Shown: one piece after another, positions 36,801 to 47,131 of the stretch
Numbering within the stretch: position 1 is the stretch's first letter
Layout of the letters: each line of letters begins with the position of its first letter
Assembly (NCBI RefSeq): GCF_047511655.1
Contig: NC_133394.1
Span: 56,452,501 to 56,516,500 of the forward strand
Reading direction: 5' to 3'
From: Castor canadensis
Lineage: Eukaryota > Chordata > Mammalia > Rodentia > Castoridae
DNA length: 64,000 nt
The notes under the pieces: model-generated
Told to the model about the DNA's origin: nothing
Database searches by the model: none
What the model saw: only the letters and a program-made list of their open reading frames with translations
Translations under genes and position numbers: made by a program

Positions 36801-36890
36801 TTGGACTAGGGATGGGATTCAGGTGGTAGAGTGCCTGCCTTACAAGTATGAGGCCCCAAGTTCAAACTCCAATACTGCCCCCAAAAAAGC
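36801..36890 (+). repeat. tRNA-derived SINE
   Basis: ggtggtagagtgcctgcctt and gaggccccaagttcaaactc, with a short A-rich end. A second copy follows within 10 bases. Confidence 0.88.
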
Positions 36891-36896
36891 GAATTT

Positions 36897-36988
36897 AGGG
36901 CTGTGAGTATAGCTCAAGTAGTAAATGCCTATTTAGCAAGTTTGAGGCCCTGAGTCCAAACCCCAGTATTGAAAACACACACAAAAGA
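36897..36988 (+). repeat. tRNA-derived SINE (second of a tandem pair)
   Basis: tatagctcaagtagtaaatg, tttgaggccctgagtccaaa and an (AC)-rich tail. It lies immediately after another SINE in the same orientation. Confidence 0.88.
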
Positions 36989-37244
36989 AGTTTGCTTTTG
37001 GCACTTTGTTTAAGTTTAAGGAAAAAGGGAAAATTTTGTAACCAGGTAAGATTTTCTCAAACCAGAACTGAGGATCTAATCAGTTCTTGAAAGGAGAATA
37101 CAAAGACTTTGAGAAGCCCATGTCCTTATTCTATTTACATCTCCAGGGGAAAAGTGATTTTTGTAATCACATTAGCCATCATACCATTCACACAAGTAAC
37201 TCAGATATATTTTAGTGTTTGCTCTGTGCTTTTCCAAAAATTTT

Positions 37245-37508
37245 GTTTATATTCACCAACCTTATTAAATACTTTTAGTAACTAATCTACATAGACATTA
37301 TATTTAACAATTTAATATAATAAATAATTTCAGATAAATAATTTAAAAGAAGCCATTTTAGAGCCCTTAGGGCTTACATAAAGAATCTTAAGAGATCCAT
37401 ATTTATCACCTGAAGACTAAAATAGTTACAAAAGGTAGTAAACCATATATCCAAAAATAAATATAAATTTTAAATATTTAAATAAATAGATGGGAGGAAG
37501 GAACATAG
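37245..37508 (-). promoter_or_regulatory. IL2: IL2 3' untranslated region with AU-rich element
   Basis: Read on the minus strand, 37490-37451 contains overlapping ATTTA pentamers (TATTTATTTAAATATTTA, then ATATTTATT). This is the AU-rich destabilising element typical of IL2 mRNA. Downstream blocks (AAGCCCTAAGGGCTCTAAAATGG and TATGTAGATTAGTTA) match the human 3'UTR as I recall it. The expected poly(A) hexamer position reads AATAAG at 37266-37261, so the 3' end placed here is an estimate. Confidence 0.8.
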
Positions 37509-37622
37509 TTATCGAATCAGTGTTGAGATGATGGTTTGACAAAAGGTAATCCATTTGTTTAGAAATTCAATGATCGTTGCTGTTTCATCATCATATTCGC
37601 ACATGAATGGTGGTTCAGATTC
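37509..37622 (-). CDS. IL2: IL2 exon 4 coding part and stop
   Basis: Thirty-seven codons plus stop encode the disulfide cysteine (MCEY) and helix D ([17 protein letters not shown]). The acceptor is TATAG|GAATCT. The frame ends ATT CGA TAA at 37509-37511, so the usual Thr-stop ending is replaced by Ile-Arg and a stop one codon later. Confidence 0.96.
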   Translation of the reverse strand, partial: ESEPPFMCEYDDETATIIEFLNKWITFCQTIISTLIR

Positions 37623-40476
37623 CTATAAATGAAAATATTTAATAACTTAGAGTAGTTTACCTTACATATAATTATTCTCAACTAAAAGTCTTATAGTCTT
37701 ATGCCTTTATTTTAAGCTCGTTAAACATATTAATCATTTACATTTTCTTTAATTGATAAAAAATGCCAAAATTATATATTTTATTATAATACTAAATGAT
37801 AGTAACATAAAAGATGACACATTTCTCATTTGTTACTTCTCCTGCCAATAACACAAAATATTTTCCTGAATTTGGCACAAATAAACATTTGAATCAAAAT
37901 AGTTCTGGATAAATATTTTATTAAATACTGCATATGAAATAAAATTGTTTGACTTCTTTTCCTCTGAGTGTGTATCTATATCTATATTGCTATTGATGTT
38001 GTTTAAATGTATGAAATGATGTGCATACTGTTCTTTTTTTCCTGAACCTTGATTAAGAATATCTTGTTGCCAGGAACTGGTGGCTCACACCTATAATCCT
38101 AGCTACCCAGGAGGCAGAGATCAGGAAGCTCATGGTTTGACACCAGCCCAGGCAAATAGTTCACAGACCCTATCTTGAAAATATCCATCACAAAAATAGG
38201 GCTGTAGAGTGGATCAAGGTGAAGGCCCTGAATTCAAGCCCTAGTACCACCAAAAAAAAAAAAATTCTTGTTATTCTACTTAAGTGAATCCCCTCATATT
38301 TTCTCCAAGTCAGGATAGGACCAGCCCAAAGAAAGTCAGGACAAACTTCTGTTTGGAAAAATCCATGTGAAGAATGTCTTCATAAATAGACATACCTACT
38401 CCACCACACCCTAGTATCAATGCAGGTGAGCTCCCAATTTTTAAAAGTATGAATGTTAAAAATTTGTTTTGTGGATTGACTTTTTATAAATTAATTTTCT
38501 CTGTTGAAAGGAGACAGTTCAATTCTGCTCTAGCTAATAATATAAGGAAATATTTTTATAATATAGTGAGATAAATGAGATGGCTTTTTCAAATTTGAAG
38601 TCGTTCCTTGTAAATCAAGTGAAACAAAGTATTTTCTGTAGATAAGTATTCCCTTTAAATAAACCATTGTAGCATTACATATTCCCTTATACATAGCTAT
38701 TTAAATTTTGTAATCTCTTGGCTTTTTTATTTTCATTTTAAAAATGTATGTGACTTTTGAAATACACTTTTCTGATTTTCATATAATTTTATCCTACATT
38801 TGTACCATAAGTTTAGAGTGAGCTTTTTGATGTTGGTCAAAAATTTAGAGCAAACTGTTTAACCTGGATAAGAAACTGAGCCTGTCAATGTCTACCTGAC
38901 AGTGGTTTCAGTGTATTTTTTTAAAATTTAAATTAAAACACTAATAAAGTGACTCTTTGTTAGAAACAACTAGGGTTATATACTTTTAAAATTTTCCTGC
39001 TACTGGTATTCAAATTATGCAGTATATTTATAATACCTATTAACTCATGAATTTTGTACTTGGTAGATGGGATGAGAAGAGAAAATGTGATCACTTTCAT
39101 ATCACCTGAGTCCTTTGTTTATTTCATGCCTCCCATGCATTTAGAAATACTCAAAGCCCTGGAAGTGGGGCTATAAACAAGGGGTCAATTAACTGCTCCT
39201 CTGTCTATTCTAATGGCTGCTATTTTTTTTTTCTTGAGAGAAAGCTCTGTGGTTAGTCTTTCCACCAATGTCAGGGAAATCCCTTTTGAATAGCCTGTCA
39301 GGTAATCAAGATTGGCAATCTGGTAAATGAACTGAAGGAATTGAAAATGATATAGTGAAAACTGTTTTCTGTAAAATTCTACTTAATGCTTTCTTCCACT
39401 TCCAGATTTGTGTTAACATGAAGGACATTAGAGTGCTGGCGTGGAAGAATGTCCCCGGAGAGAATGATGGGTAGAAACCCTCTAATTTATGTGTCCAGGT
39501 GCCGCAATGTATCAGTATATTATCTAGCACTGAAAATGATTCATATTCACAATGAACTTTACATGTTAGCTAATCAAATGTATGGCTACTTCAAAAATAC
39601 CAAAAATATTTTGCCACTTTAAAATGCATTACTTTTCTTCTCCCAGTTATTTGATTTCCAGGACAGCAAATAAAGTGATGTCTTACCTTTAGTTTCAGAA
39701 CTGTTACATTGATATTGCTGATTAAATCCCTTTTATCTTTCAATTGAAAGCTTTTGCTCTGAGCTAAATTTAGCACTTCCTCCAGAGGCTTGAGTTCTTC
39801 TTCTAGGCACTGAAGATGTTTTAATTCTGTGGCCTGGAATAATAGTAAAAATAACCATCAGACTAATTATCCTATACTAAAGGTCAGAATCAAAAGTTAA
39901 CATTCAATTTATTTTTTATTAAGAGAAGCAGTACATAGTTTCTTTTTTAACCATTCTCCTTTTTCTCAACGTGGATGTGAAGATGGACCAATATAGTTTA
40001 TATTATAAAGCTAGGAAAACAAAGGTTCAAATACTTATGATTACAATTAACTATTAGTTAACTAATGAATCATTTGTCTTGGCTTAATTAGATTATGTAA
40101 AAAGTCAACATTTTTACACTCAAAATACAAATCACAGATGTAGGCTGACTACTTTTCCAGGCTACATAGAAATCAGAACCAGAGTAGTCAGGATATTTCC
40201 ACATTTGATTAGTCTTAAGAGTTGAGAATCGCAGAATGTTAAGAGACAAAAAGAGCCCTTGGCTGCTATCTATTACAGTCCCGGAATTTTTAGATTAGGA
40301 TAAATTGACCTGGTCAGTAATGAATTGTATTGTAGCCTTAATGGAGACATATTTAACTATCTTAAGTTTCCACCGTTTTAGAATTGCTACATTAAGATGC
40401 ATTGTTAAAATCTCTCTTTCCCAATCAAATAAAAAGCCACAACATTTGGACAGGATTTGGGACAGGCAGGGAAAAC

Positions 40477-40511
<35 letters not shown>

Positions 40512-42514
40512 TATTTCATACTACTGTTATAATTTTCATAAACATTATTTAAGGCATTTTTGCCTAAAATTAAATTTGCAGGCTCCCTTTGAGGTAAGTG
40601 GTGCAGTAATGTTATTTCCATTTCACAAACAAGGTAACTAAAGGTCTGGATTTGTGAATTTGTGTCCTCCCTAAAGCCACATGTATAGGTAGAGCTAGGA
40701 CAAAATTTTAATTCTTTTTCATTATAGCATTAACATAGCACCATTTGAATTAAATATTTCAATTCATTTCTAAAATCTTTTGTATATGTGGGATGACAGT
40801 TAAATGAATGAAGTTTATCACTTTACTTTTATTTCAAATAGCTTGAGCTGTCATTTAGTATCTTAGATTTCAAAGTTTTCCATCTCCCTTTTAACTATGC
40901 ATATAATCTCGTTATTTCTCCAACAGCCTTTAGAGGGAAAGGTAGGGTCAGACAACACACATCTCCTATATGCCTAGCTACTGCCTTTTCAAATTGCTAC
41001 AAGTTCTACAAATTCAAGGCATGACATTTTAGCATGAGCAATTTGGAACTATTTCCTTCAGAGAATAGTCCAGGGTCCCTTATTGCTAGAGTTAGAATTT
41101 TGTGACTCTAATTATGCTAAGAGCACCTGCAAGATATTTCCTTTTCATCTTTTTCGATAGAATAGTCTGAAGCAGAGATCTCTTTACTTAATAGAAATGG
41201 GTAAACAGAATTGCATGTTTGTCCCTTAAATCATTTTCTTTTTTTTTTTCTGGCTTAGATTTACCCTGGACAGACTCTTCCTGATACTAAGTTTTGCTCA
41301 TTCTATGTTGTCTGGCACACAGTTAGAAAAATTTATACCTATGATGTAGTTATAGGAGTTTGGGTGATATATTATTTTATCTTATAACTTTCTGAATCTC
41401 AAAATAGCCAAATGAAATTTTCAGTCTTGGGGAAATGTTATAAGACTCTAGTTCTATTGGGAGAAAAGATATAAAAATTTAAATTTTCACTTTATACATC
41501 CCACTAAGAATTTTTCTTTTATCTAAAAACAAACAAAAAACCCAGTCAAAAAACAAAAGAATTTGTCTTTACTACTACTACTAATAGTTCATGTTTTTCT
41601 GGTACTTGCCAGACATTGTTTTGAAACATCACAAAACTATAAGTATATACAATAATAGCATCCTGTAAGTAGATAAGAAAGAGTCTTGAAAAGAAAAACA
41701 GGTAATTTTCCCTATGAAAGCTAGGACATGGCAGAGCTGGGATTTTAGTTCAGATAATCTGACCTCAGAATATGTGCTAGTAGTTATTGTCCCTCTCAAA
41801 GATAGACTCTTAGAAATCTTTCTTAAAACAGTAAAAACATTTTTAAAGTGAGCTTCTCTGAAATTTATATTGATACTTATTGCTAAAATGATATAATCAA
41901 ATATCTCTAAAGTTTTATATTTTTAAATAAAACAATTAATCAACATAATCTTCTTTTAAATTGTCCCAACAACAAAGTCAGAATATTATTTATGTTTCAT
42001 TCCACTCCCTCTCCTTACACACATGTACATATAAAAAATATAGGCAAAACTGTTTTAACAAAGGTCCATTATCAAACTTAGATTTTTCTTTTAAAAAAGA
42101 GATATCAAAGTTGCTCTTTTTTAAATCCTCAAATGAAGTTCTATTAATCCAGTGTGTAAACATTCATATCACCTTGAGTTTGATTAAAACGTAAACTTAA
42201 CATAGAAAATTATACTTACCTTCTTAGGTGTGTAAAATTTAAAAGTGAGCATCCTGGAGAGTTTGGGATTCTTGTAATTCTGAGAAAGCATAGCACATTG
42301 TTATTGCAAAGAAAACAACAGCAAGAATAATTAAATGTAATTTTAGTTAGAAAGAAAGTATACTTACATTAACTCCTTTCAGAATCATCTGTAAGTCCAG
42401 CAGTAATTGCTCCAGTTGTTGCTGTGTTTCCTTTGTAGAGGTTGAAGTGGGTGCACTGTTTATGACAAGTGCAAAAGTTAGTGCAATGCAAGACAAGAGT
42501 TGCATTTTGTACAT
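37509..42514 (-). CDS. IL2: Interleukin-2 precursor, four exons, intact
   Basis: IL2 is the secreted four-helix cytokine made by activated T cells; it signals through IL2RA, IL2RB and IL2RG to drive T-cell growth and regulatory T-cell upkeep. Coding exons are 42514-42368, 42279-42220, 39833-39687 and 37622-37509 (147, 60, 147 and 114 bp), giving 155 codons plus stop with all junctions in frame and GT/AG introns. The protein begins [20 protein letters not shown], a signal peptide of about 20 residues, and the mature chain begins APTSTSTK. All three cysteines of the human protein are present, in the QCL, MCEY and FCQ contexts. Residues known to contact the receptors are kept: Asp in LLLDLQ, Arg/Phe/Lys/Tyr in SRMLTFKFY, Asn in LISN and Gln in FCQ. 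Human IL2 has 153 residues; this one has an extra residue before RDLISN and an extended end (STLIR). The exon pattern matches mammalian IL2 exactly. Confidence 0.97.
37623..39686 (-). other. IL2: IL2 intron 3
   Basis: A 2064-bp phase-0 intron with donor GTAAGACAT and acceptor TATAG. A composite SINE (38068-38264) lies in it antisense to the gene. The rest is AT-rich with no other feature that I can support. Confidence 0.92.
38068..38264 (+). repeat. Composite SINE in IL2 intron 3
   Basis: gctcacacctataatcctag leads to aaggccctgaattcaagccc and a poly(A). It is antisense to IL2. Flanks (aatatcttgtt and aattcttgtt) suggest a TSD. Confidence 0.9.
39687..39833 (-). CDS. IL2: IL2 exon 3
   Basis: Forty-nine codons cover helices B and C, starting [20 protein letters not shown]. 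The exon is one codon longer than in human because the segment between SFQ and DLISN reads LKDKR. Helix C reads [13 protein letters not shown], so Asn-Val-Thr forms an N-glycosylation sequon. The acceptor is CAG|GCCACA and the donor AAG|GTAAGA. Confidence 0.97.
40479..40509 (+). repeat. GA microsatellite in IL2 intron 2
   Basis: About 14 consecutive ga units. Confidence 0.92.
40560..40720. repeat. MIR-like element (tentative), IL2 intron 2
   Basis: ttatttccatttcacaaaca, then aggtaactaaaggtctgg and gtagagctaggacaaa have a MIR-like order. Confidence 0.45.
41590..41790. repeat. MIR-like element (tentative), IL2 intron 2
   Basis: ttgccagacattgttttgaa, then gctaggacatggcagagctg and gggattttagttcagat follow the usual order of mammalian MIR elements, strongly diverged. 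Confidence 0.45.
42220..42279 (-). CDS. IL2: IL2 exon 2
   Basis: Twenty codons reading [20 protein letters not shown] form the A-B loop that docks on the IL2 receptor alpha chain. The acceptor is TCAG|AATTAC and the donor AAG|GTAAGT. Arg, Phe, Lys and Tyr contact positions are kept, while Thr-Arg-Met of human is Ser-Arg-Met and the Met before Pro-Lys-Lys is Thr. Confidence 0.97.
42280..42367 (-). other. IL2: IL2 intron 1
   Basis: An 88-bp intron with donor GTAAGTATA and acceptor TTTCTCAG; it holds no repeat. Confidence 0.95.
42368..42514 (-). CDS. IL2: IL2 exon 1 coding part
   Basis: This exon encodes residues 1-49: the signal peptide, the N-terminal strand with a Thr at mature position 3 (an O-glycosylation site in human IL2), and helix A ([16 protein letters not shown]). 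The start is the only upstream ATG in the conserved context CTGCCACAATG. The donor is AAT|GTAAGTA. The His found before LLLD in human is Gln here. Confidence 0.97.
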
Positions 42515-42562
42515 TGTGGCAGGAGTTGAGGTTACCGTGAGTAGTGATTAGAGAGGGTGATA
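42515..42562 (-). other. IL2: IL2 5' untranslated region (start estimated)
   Basis: About 48 bases between the estimated transcription start, roughly 30 bases below the TATA box, and the ATG. The sequence keeps the CACTACTCAC and CAACTCCTGCC words of mammalian IL2 leaders. The exact cap site is inferred. Confidence 0.75.
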
Positions 42563-42587
42563 GGAAGCTCTTGAACAAGAGAAGCAA

Positions 42588-42593
42588 TTTATA
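42588..42593 (-). promoter_or_regulatory. IL2: IL2 TATA box
   Basis: The minus strand reads AACAGTATAAATTGC, with TATAAA about 75 bases upstream of the ATG. This matches the human position and context. Confidence 0.9.
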
Positions 42594-42630
42594 CTGTTAA
42601 TTCTGGAAAAATAATATGGGGGTGTCAAAA

Positions 42631-42650
42631 TGTTTTACATATTACACATA
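42631..42650 (-). promoter_or_regulatory. IL2: IL2 proximal Oct-like element
   Basis: The minus strand reads TATGTGTAATATGTAAAACA, equivalent to the Oct-1/Oct-2 region of the human IL2 promoter at about -75 to -90. Confidence 0.75.
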
Positions 42651-42691
42651 TTTTCAAAGACTCTACCTGTGTGGCAGAAAGCATTACCTTT

Positions 42692-42727
42692 GTTTTTCCT
42701 CTTCTGATGACTCTTTGGAATTTCTTT
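42692..42727 (-). promoter_or_regulatory. IL2: IL2 CD28 response element, AP-1 site and NFAT site
   Basis: The minus strand reads AAAGAAATTCC (CD28RE, 42727-42717), then an AP-1-like AGAGTCATCAG, then the NFAT core GAGGAAAAAC. The order and spacing are those of the human promoter between about -165 and -130. REL/NF-kB, AP-1 and NFAT integrate T-cell receptor and CD28 signals here. Confidence 0.88.
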
Positions 42728-42758
42728 AAACCCCCAGACACTGGCTGAATGGATGTAG

Positions 42759-42768
42759 GTGAAATCCC
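42759..42768 (-). promoter_or_regulatory. IL2: IL2 NF-kB site
   Basis: The minus strand reads GGGATTTCAC followed by CTACATCCATTCAG, as in the human kB element near -200. Confidence 0.85.
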
Positions 42769-42832
42769 TCTTGGTTACATTAACCCACACTTAGGTGGCA
42801 GTTTTAATTCATACAGCTAACCCCTTTTGTAT

Positions 42833-42849
42833 GAAACAATTTTTCCTCC
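42833..42849 (-). promoter_or_regulatory. IL2: IL2 distal NFAT site (ARRE-2)
   Basis: The minus strand reads GGAGGAAAAATTGTTTC followed by ATACA. It is the purine-rich NFAT/AP-1 composite of the human promoter near -280, with one core change (AAAAAT for AAAAAC). Confidence 0.85.
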
Positions 42850-42899
42850 TTTCTTTCAGGGGGTGGAGATACAAAACTAACTCATGAAAATTTTCACTT

Positions 42900-43221
42900 T
42901 GTCATAAAACTATGTTGAACATGTAAATAGCCTGTTGTGGTGGACAAGAGCAAGAATAAATAGATGAAAAGAATAAATGTTTAGATTTGTTGATTAGACA
43001 GGAAGAATACTGGTTTCCTGTTTCAGGATGGTTTTACCTTCTTATCTACACAATGAGCTAATTACGTATAATATGATAGTTTGTTTCTAACACAGCTAGA
43101 GAAATATTAAGATTAGGATACATAAAAAGCTTATCAAGTTTGAGATACTATTTTCTCTGTTTTAAATTGTACATGTTTCTATATCTGTTTAAATGTCTTA
43201 ATGTCTATTGTACTTTGAAAA
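42900..43221. other. IL2 upstream DNA, no further site called
   Basis: AT-rich sequence beyond the minimal IL2 promoter. Distal regulatory elements may lie here but no motif stands out. Confidence 0.5.
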
Positions 43222-43307
43222 CTTTTTTTTGCCAGTTTTGGGGTTTGAACTCATGGTCTCATGCCTGCTAGGCAGGAGCTCTACCACTTGAGCCACTTTG
43301 GCAGACC
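43222..43307 (-). repeat. tRNA-derived SINE upstream of IL2
   Basis: The T tract and ctctaccacttgagccactt are present, with direct repeats tattgtacttt on both sides (about 43206 and 43310). Confidence 0.9.
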
Positions 43308-43789
43308 TATATTGTACTTTTTAAAGAGTGTGAGGTTTAACAAAACTCAGAAAAAGGTTAGCATTTGAGAATACTGATGTCAGTTTTATAATAGACTTTT
43401 AATGTGTCATATGTAAGCCAATTCACATTTCTAGTTATGTTTTCACTTCTTTAATAGAACGGGATGTATCCTCTAAAGCACCTGGGACCTGAGTGTAACA
43501 ATAATAGTTTTGAATTATGACCAGCTTATTATTTTAGTTGGTACTAGTTTGGATGCTTAGGATATGTGTTAATTAATCCTCAGTATAATGCATTAACTGG
43601 CAGGTATATACTTCTTATTTAACCTGGGGAGAACTGAGAACGTCTTTCTCAAAGAGACTGCCTATAACAACTCCATTTTTACTGCCTTATTCATTTCTAG
43701 TCTTGTGTTTAAATAAATATTTTTAAGCATACAAATGCCCTCAGTTATTTAGAAAGAGAGAGAAAAAATTAAGCACAGTCTTGTAACGA

Positions 43790-43925
43790 ATCTATGAAAT
43801 GTTGGCCCCCATTTTGCAGATCAGAAAACCGAGGACCATAGAAGTTAAGAACATCGATGTGGTCTAAGTCCTTTGGTCTTTACTTCCAACAGGGGACGGA
43901 ATAAAGATCTGAAACCAGAATGCTC
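43790..43925. repeat. MIR-like element (tentative)
   Basis: cccccattttgcagatcaga, then aaaccgaggaccatagaag and ctgaaaccagaatgctctga have MIR-like wording. Confidence 0.5.
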
Positions 43926-46900
43926 TGACTCCAAAATCTACTATATTATAATTTGCATTCTTCTTCAACCTGATAAACAAACAGGAAAGATATGCACATA
44001 GACAATTGTAATCTAGGTAAAAGGTAAGTGTTGCCTCAAGAGAAGGGTGTAAAGAATTTTGAAGAATGAATAAAGTGAATTTTGACAATGAAGAGGGTGG
44101 GGAGGCAGGAAGGTTAAACATTATAAGGAACACTCAGGTGTAATCTCTTACAAAGAACAGAGAAAATGGTTTGATGATACCTACCTATGCATTAGGCTAT
44201 ATCCCAGAGAACAAAGAAAATCGTCCTAATTTTTAAAATAACCATCTCAGTTCCTCAAGTGGGAAAAAATGAAGGAAAATTCAGCTTAGGGACAAATCTG
44301 ATGATCTTTCTTTTTGTTACCAGAGGGATTGAATTTTCTCTGTGTACCTTTGAAATTAAAACAATGGCACTGTGGAAGAGGAAGCTGCTGGTGGCCTGTG
44401 TGTCAGCTTCAATACATCTATTTCACTTGTCTCAAGGCCTTCAATGTCTCATCCCAGCATCATAAGCTCAGCCTTTTACCCATCCAGAATGGAAGAATTC
44501 AGGCCCACACATTTTCCTGTGTGTGGGCTTTTCCAGTGTGGCCTTTGATGTTTTCACAGTCTTGATATTTATATTTCTCCAACTATTTCCATTAGAGAAT
44601 GGTACAATAAATGGCTACATTACTGAGACCTTATAGAAAATTGAGTTCCTGGGCCCCTTGGTCATCCCTATTGTTACATAATAGGCACCATTACAAAAGT
44701 TAGCAATATAATTTCTTTCTTGAAATGCTTGGAGAGAAAGCTACCACACATTGTGGTATACTTTCAATTTTTAACATGTCTGACACATCGCTGGCTTTTC
44801 TGGCTGTAGTGGTGACATAATCAGTAGTAGACTAACTACCACATGTGTCATGCCCCCACTTCTCTTTTTAGTACTCAACAAGAAGCCATTCTATTTGCTT
44901 AACATTGTTTGTGATTCGACCTCTTAGAGTCTAGTAGCTCAAGTCCTTAAAACAGGACAGCCCCTGTCCCTGAAGCTGTCTACCAAAGAAGTTGGTCAGT
45001 CTGCTATACATACTCTCCACCAGTCAAAACTAACTTTCAGGACACCACCTCCCACAAGGATTTTTTTCTTTCTGACCTTTTGCGGTTTATAAAATTTTAA
45101 TTGGTTCTGGAACTTGATGTCTTTATAGGTGCATCTCTTGAGATTTCTTTAAAGGTTTCTTGGCTTTCAGTTCAAATTCGGTTCTCTTCCTTAGAAATTA
45201 TGACCTGCATCTGATGCTATCCATACCGTCCAGACAGAATTCAACTGCAAGTTCTGTGTTTCCTGTGGAAATCTTCCTCAGACAGATGTCGGTGCTAGAC
45301 TTTGTCTCTTTCAGACCTATGGTCCTCTGTAACATGATACCTCTTCTGTAAATGTACCCATAATTACAGTTGTCTGCATCATATGTGCTCTTATTTCATG
45401 TGGTAAATTTTTAATGATGTTCTTAACCTTTAGGATGGAAGAATTTTTTATTTACTTGGTGCTTTTAATATTACAAAGCACTTTCAAGTTAATTATCTCA
45501 TTGAGTCACAATTTACTGATTAGGAATCTGATGTTTGCAGAGGTTGAGTGGCTCACCCAAGATTGCATTCTTAAGTAGTGGTGAAGTTAGAGTAAACACT
45601 CAAGTCTTCCTATACCCTCATAATTTTATCTTTTTCCAAGTGTAAAATAGCAATGCCAAAGTTCAGGCCCACTAGGCTAAACTAAATTCAGTATTTGCCT
45701 GTGACTCTACCTCACGCCACTCTATCTGCGATAGCTGAGGACTTCGACAACACATCATTTGCCTTCACCTAAACATCACTTGTCTGCCCAGCAAGAGGAT
45801 TTCTATGAACTTAGAGTAACTGAATTCACACAAGAGTTACACTACACACACTAGGTTTTGGTCATGGTCCCGAATCTCTTTCTGGGGTCTTTTAAAAAAT
45901 GCTAGTGCACTTGATAGTTCTAAAGTAAAGGAAATAATTGTGTCCACTGGGAAATTAAGCTATATTTTGACTTTAATTGAAATGTTCTAAGGCTAACATG
46001 GAAATAGTGCACTAGAAATTGTCTGTATTGGCAGCCAGGATACACCTTACCCCTTAAATGTGATGAGAACAGGAGTAGCTTTGAAATTTTGGGATATTTA
46101 CTTTTGGAGTAAATATGAGATACTTATAACAAGTTGCACAGCAGTTACTAGAGGTAGAACATGATAATCTGACTGTAATAGTAGTAGATTTGCAAAATAC
46201 TGGAAATTTATAATGACCTTTCACATTCATTTATCTCATTTTACATCCTTTAATCTCACTTCACTGAAAAATCGTTAAAGAAGGAATTTTCTGACTGTAT
46301 GTTTCATAGAGGCAGAAGAACTTTATTTTCTTTGTATGATAAGGATTAGAGGTAAATATTTGTTTTTTCTCTAAGATAAATACTTTCATTAAGATCTTAG
46401 AAAAATAAAGATATTATTTATAGTTATTTAAGCTTATCTGCTGCTAATTGTTTTTCCTGTCTAAACTTGTTTCTTATTTCAATGCATAAACCACAGCTTA
46501 GAATTTATTTATACTTATAATCTTATTTAATCTTAAAATAAATTCTGAGTTGCTAACGTTTTTTCTAAGTTCTTTGTTAACAGTTTGTTCTTTCCTTTCC
46601 TCCTTCCTACAATGACTTTGAGTATACCACGGGCAGAGGCTGTTGCAACATCATTCCTAAATAATGTATTTTTAAAAGATTCTAACCTGACTGATTTAAA
46701 ATTTATAATATCTAATTACAAGATAACACATATTTCTTATCAAAAATCTGGAAAATGCCCAGAATCTTAAAAATTCAAATATCAACTATATAGCTAGGGA
46801 TAACCATTGTTAACATATTTCACTTCACAATTCTTCAGATGAGGGCAAAATTTTCATTACAGAATATAGTAATGCTAGGTAAGAGGAGGAAGTCAAGTAA

Positions 46901-47131
46901 GTCAGCACATTTATTAAGACATATTCACACACGGAGATATGGGGGACCAGAGTCTGCAAACAAGCTGCAGCTGTAGCTCCCTTTATTAAGAGAGAGGGAA
47001 AGCTTTCCCTTACCTCATGGCAACTGTTTTTTGTACTGGTAGGACTTCCAGAAGGAGTTATATAGGTTGCTAATTTCAAAGTGAAGCTTGCTTCTTATAT
47101 AATTGTTTTCAAAAATTTATGAATGTACACC
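43926..47131. other. Non-coding upstream of IL2
   Basis: Apart from the MIR-like piece at 45440, no gene or repeat was identified. The small plus-strand frames at 44259-44565 are not recognisable. Confidence 0.5.
45440..45620. repeat. MIR-like element (tentative)
   Basis: caaagcactttcaagttaat, then tatctcattgagtcacaatt and gaggttgagtggctcaccca match the MIR layout. Confidence 0.5.

Larger units (their letters stand above)
39834..42219 (-). other. IL2: IL2 intron 2
   Basis: A 2386-bp phase-0 intron with donor GTAAGTATAA and a CAG acceptor. It carries a GA microsatellite near 40480 and two MIR-like pieces (about 40560-40720 and 41590-41790), and no recognisable coding sequence. Confidence 0.93.

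Noticed and set aside
39591-39776. 61-codon frame starting within IL2 exon 3
   Set aside because: It is IL2 exon 3 read through its donor into the intron; the spliced form is correct.
42369-42587. 72-codon minus-strand frame over IL2 exon 1
   Set aside because: It overlaps the IL2 leader and exon 1 in another frame; the IL2 frame has the conserved start and protein.
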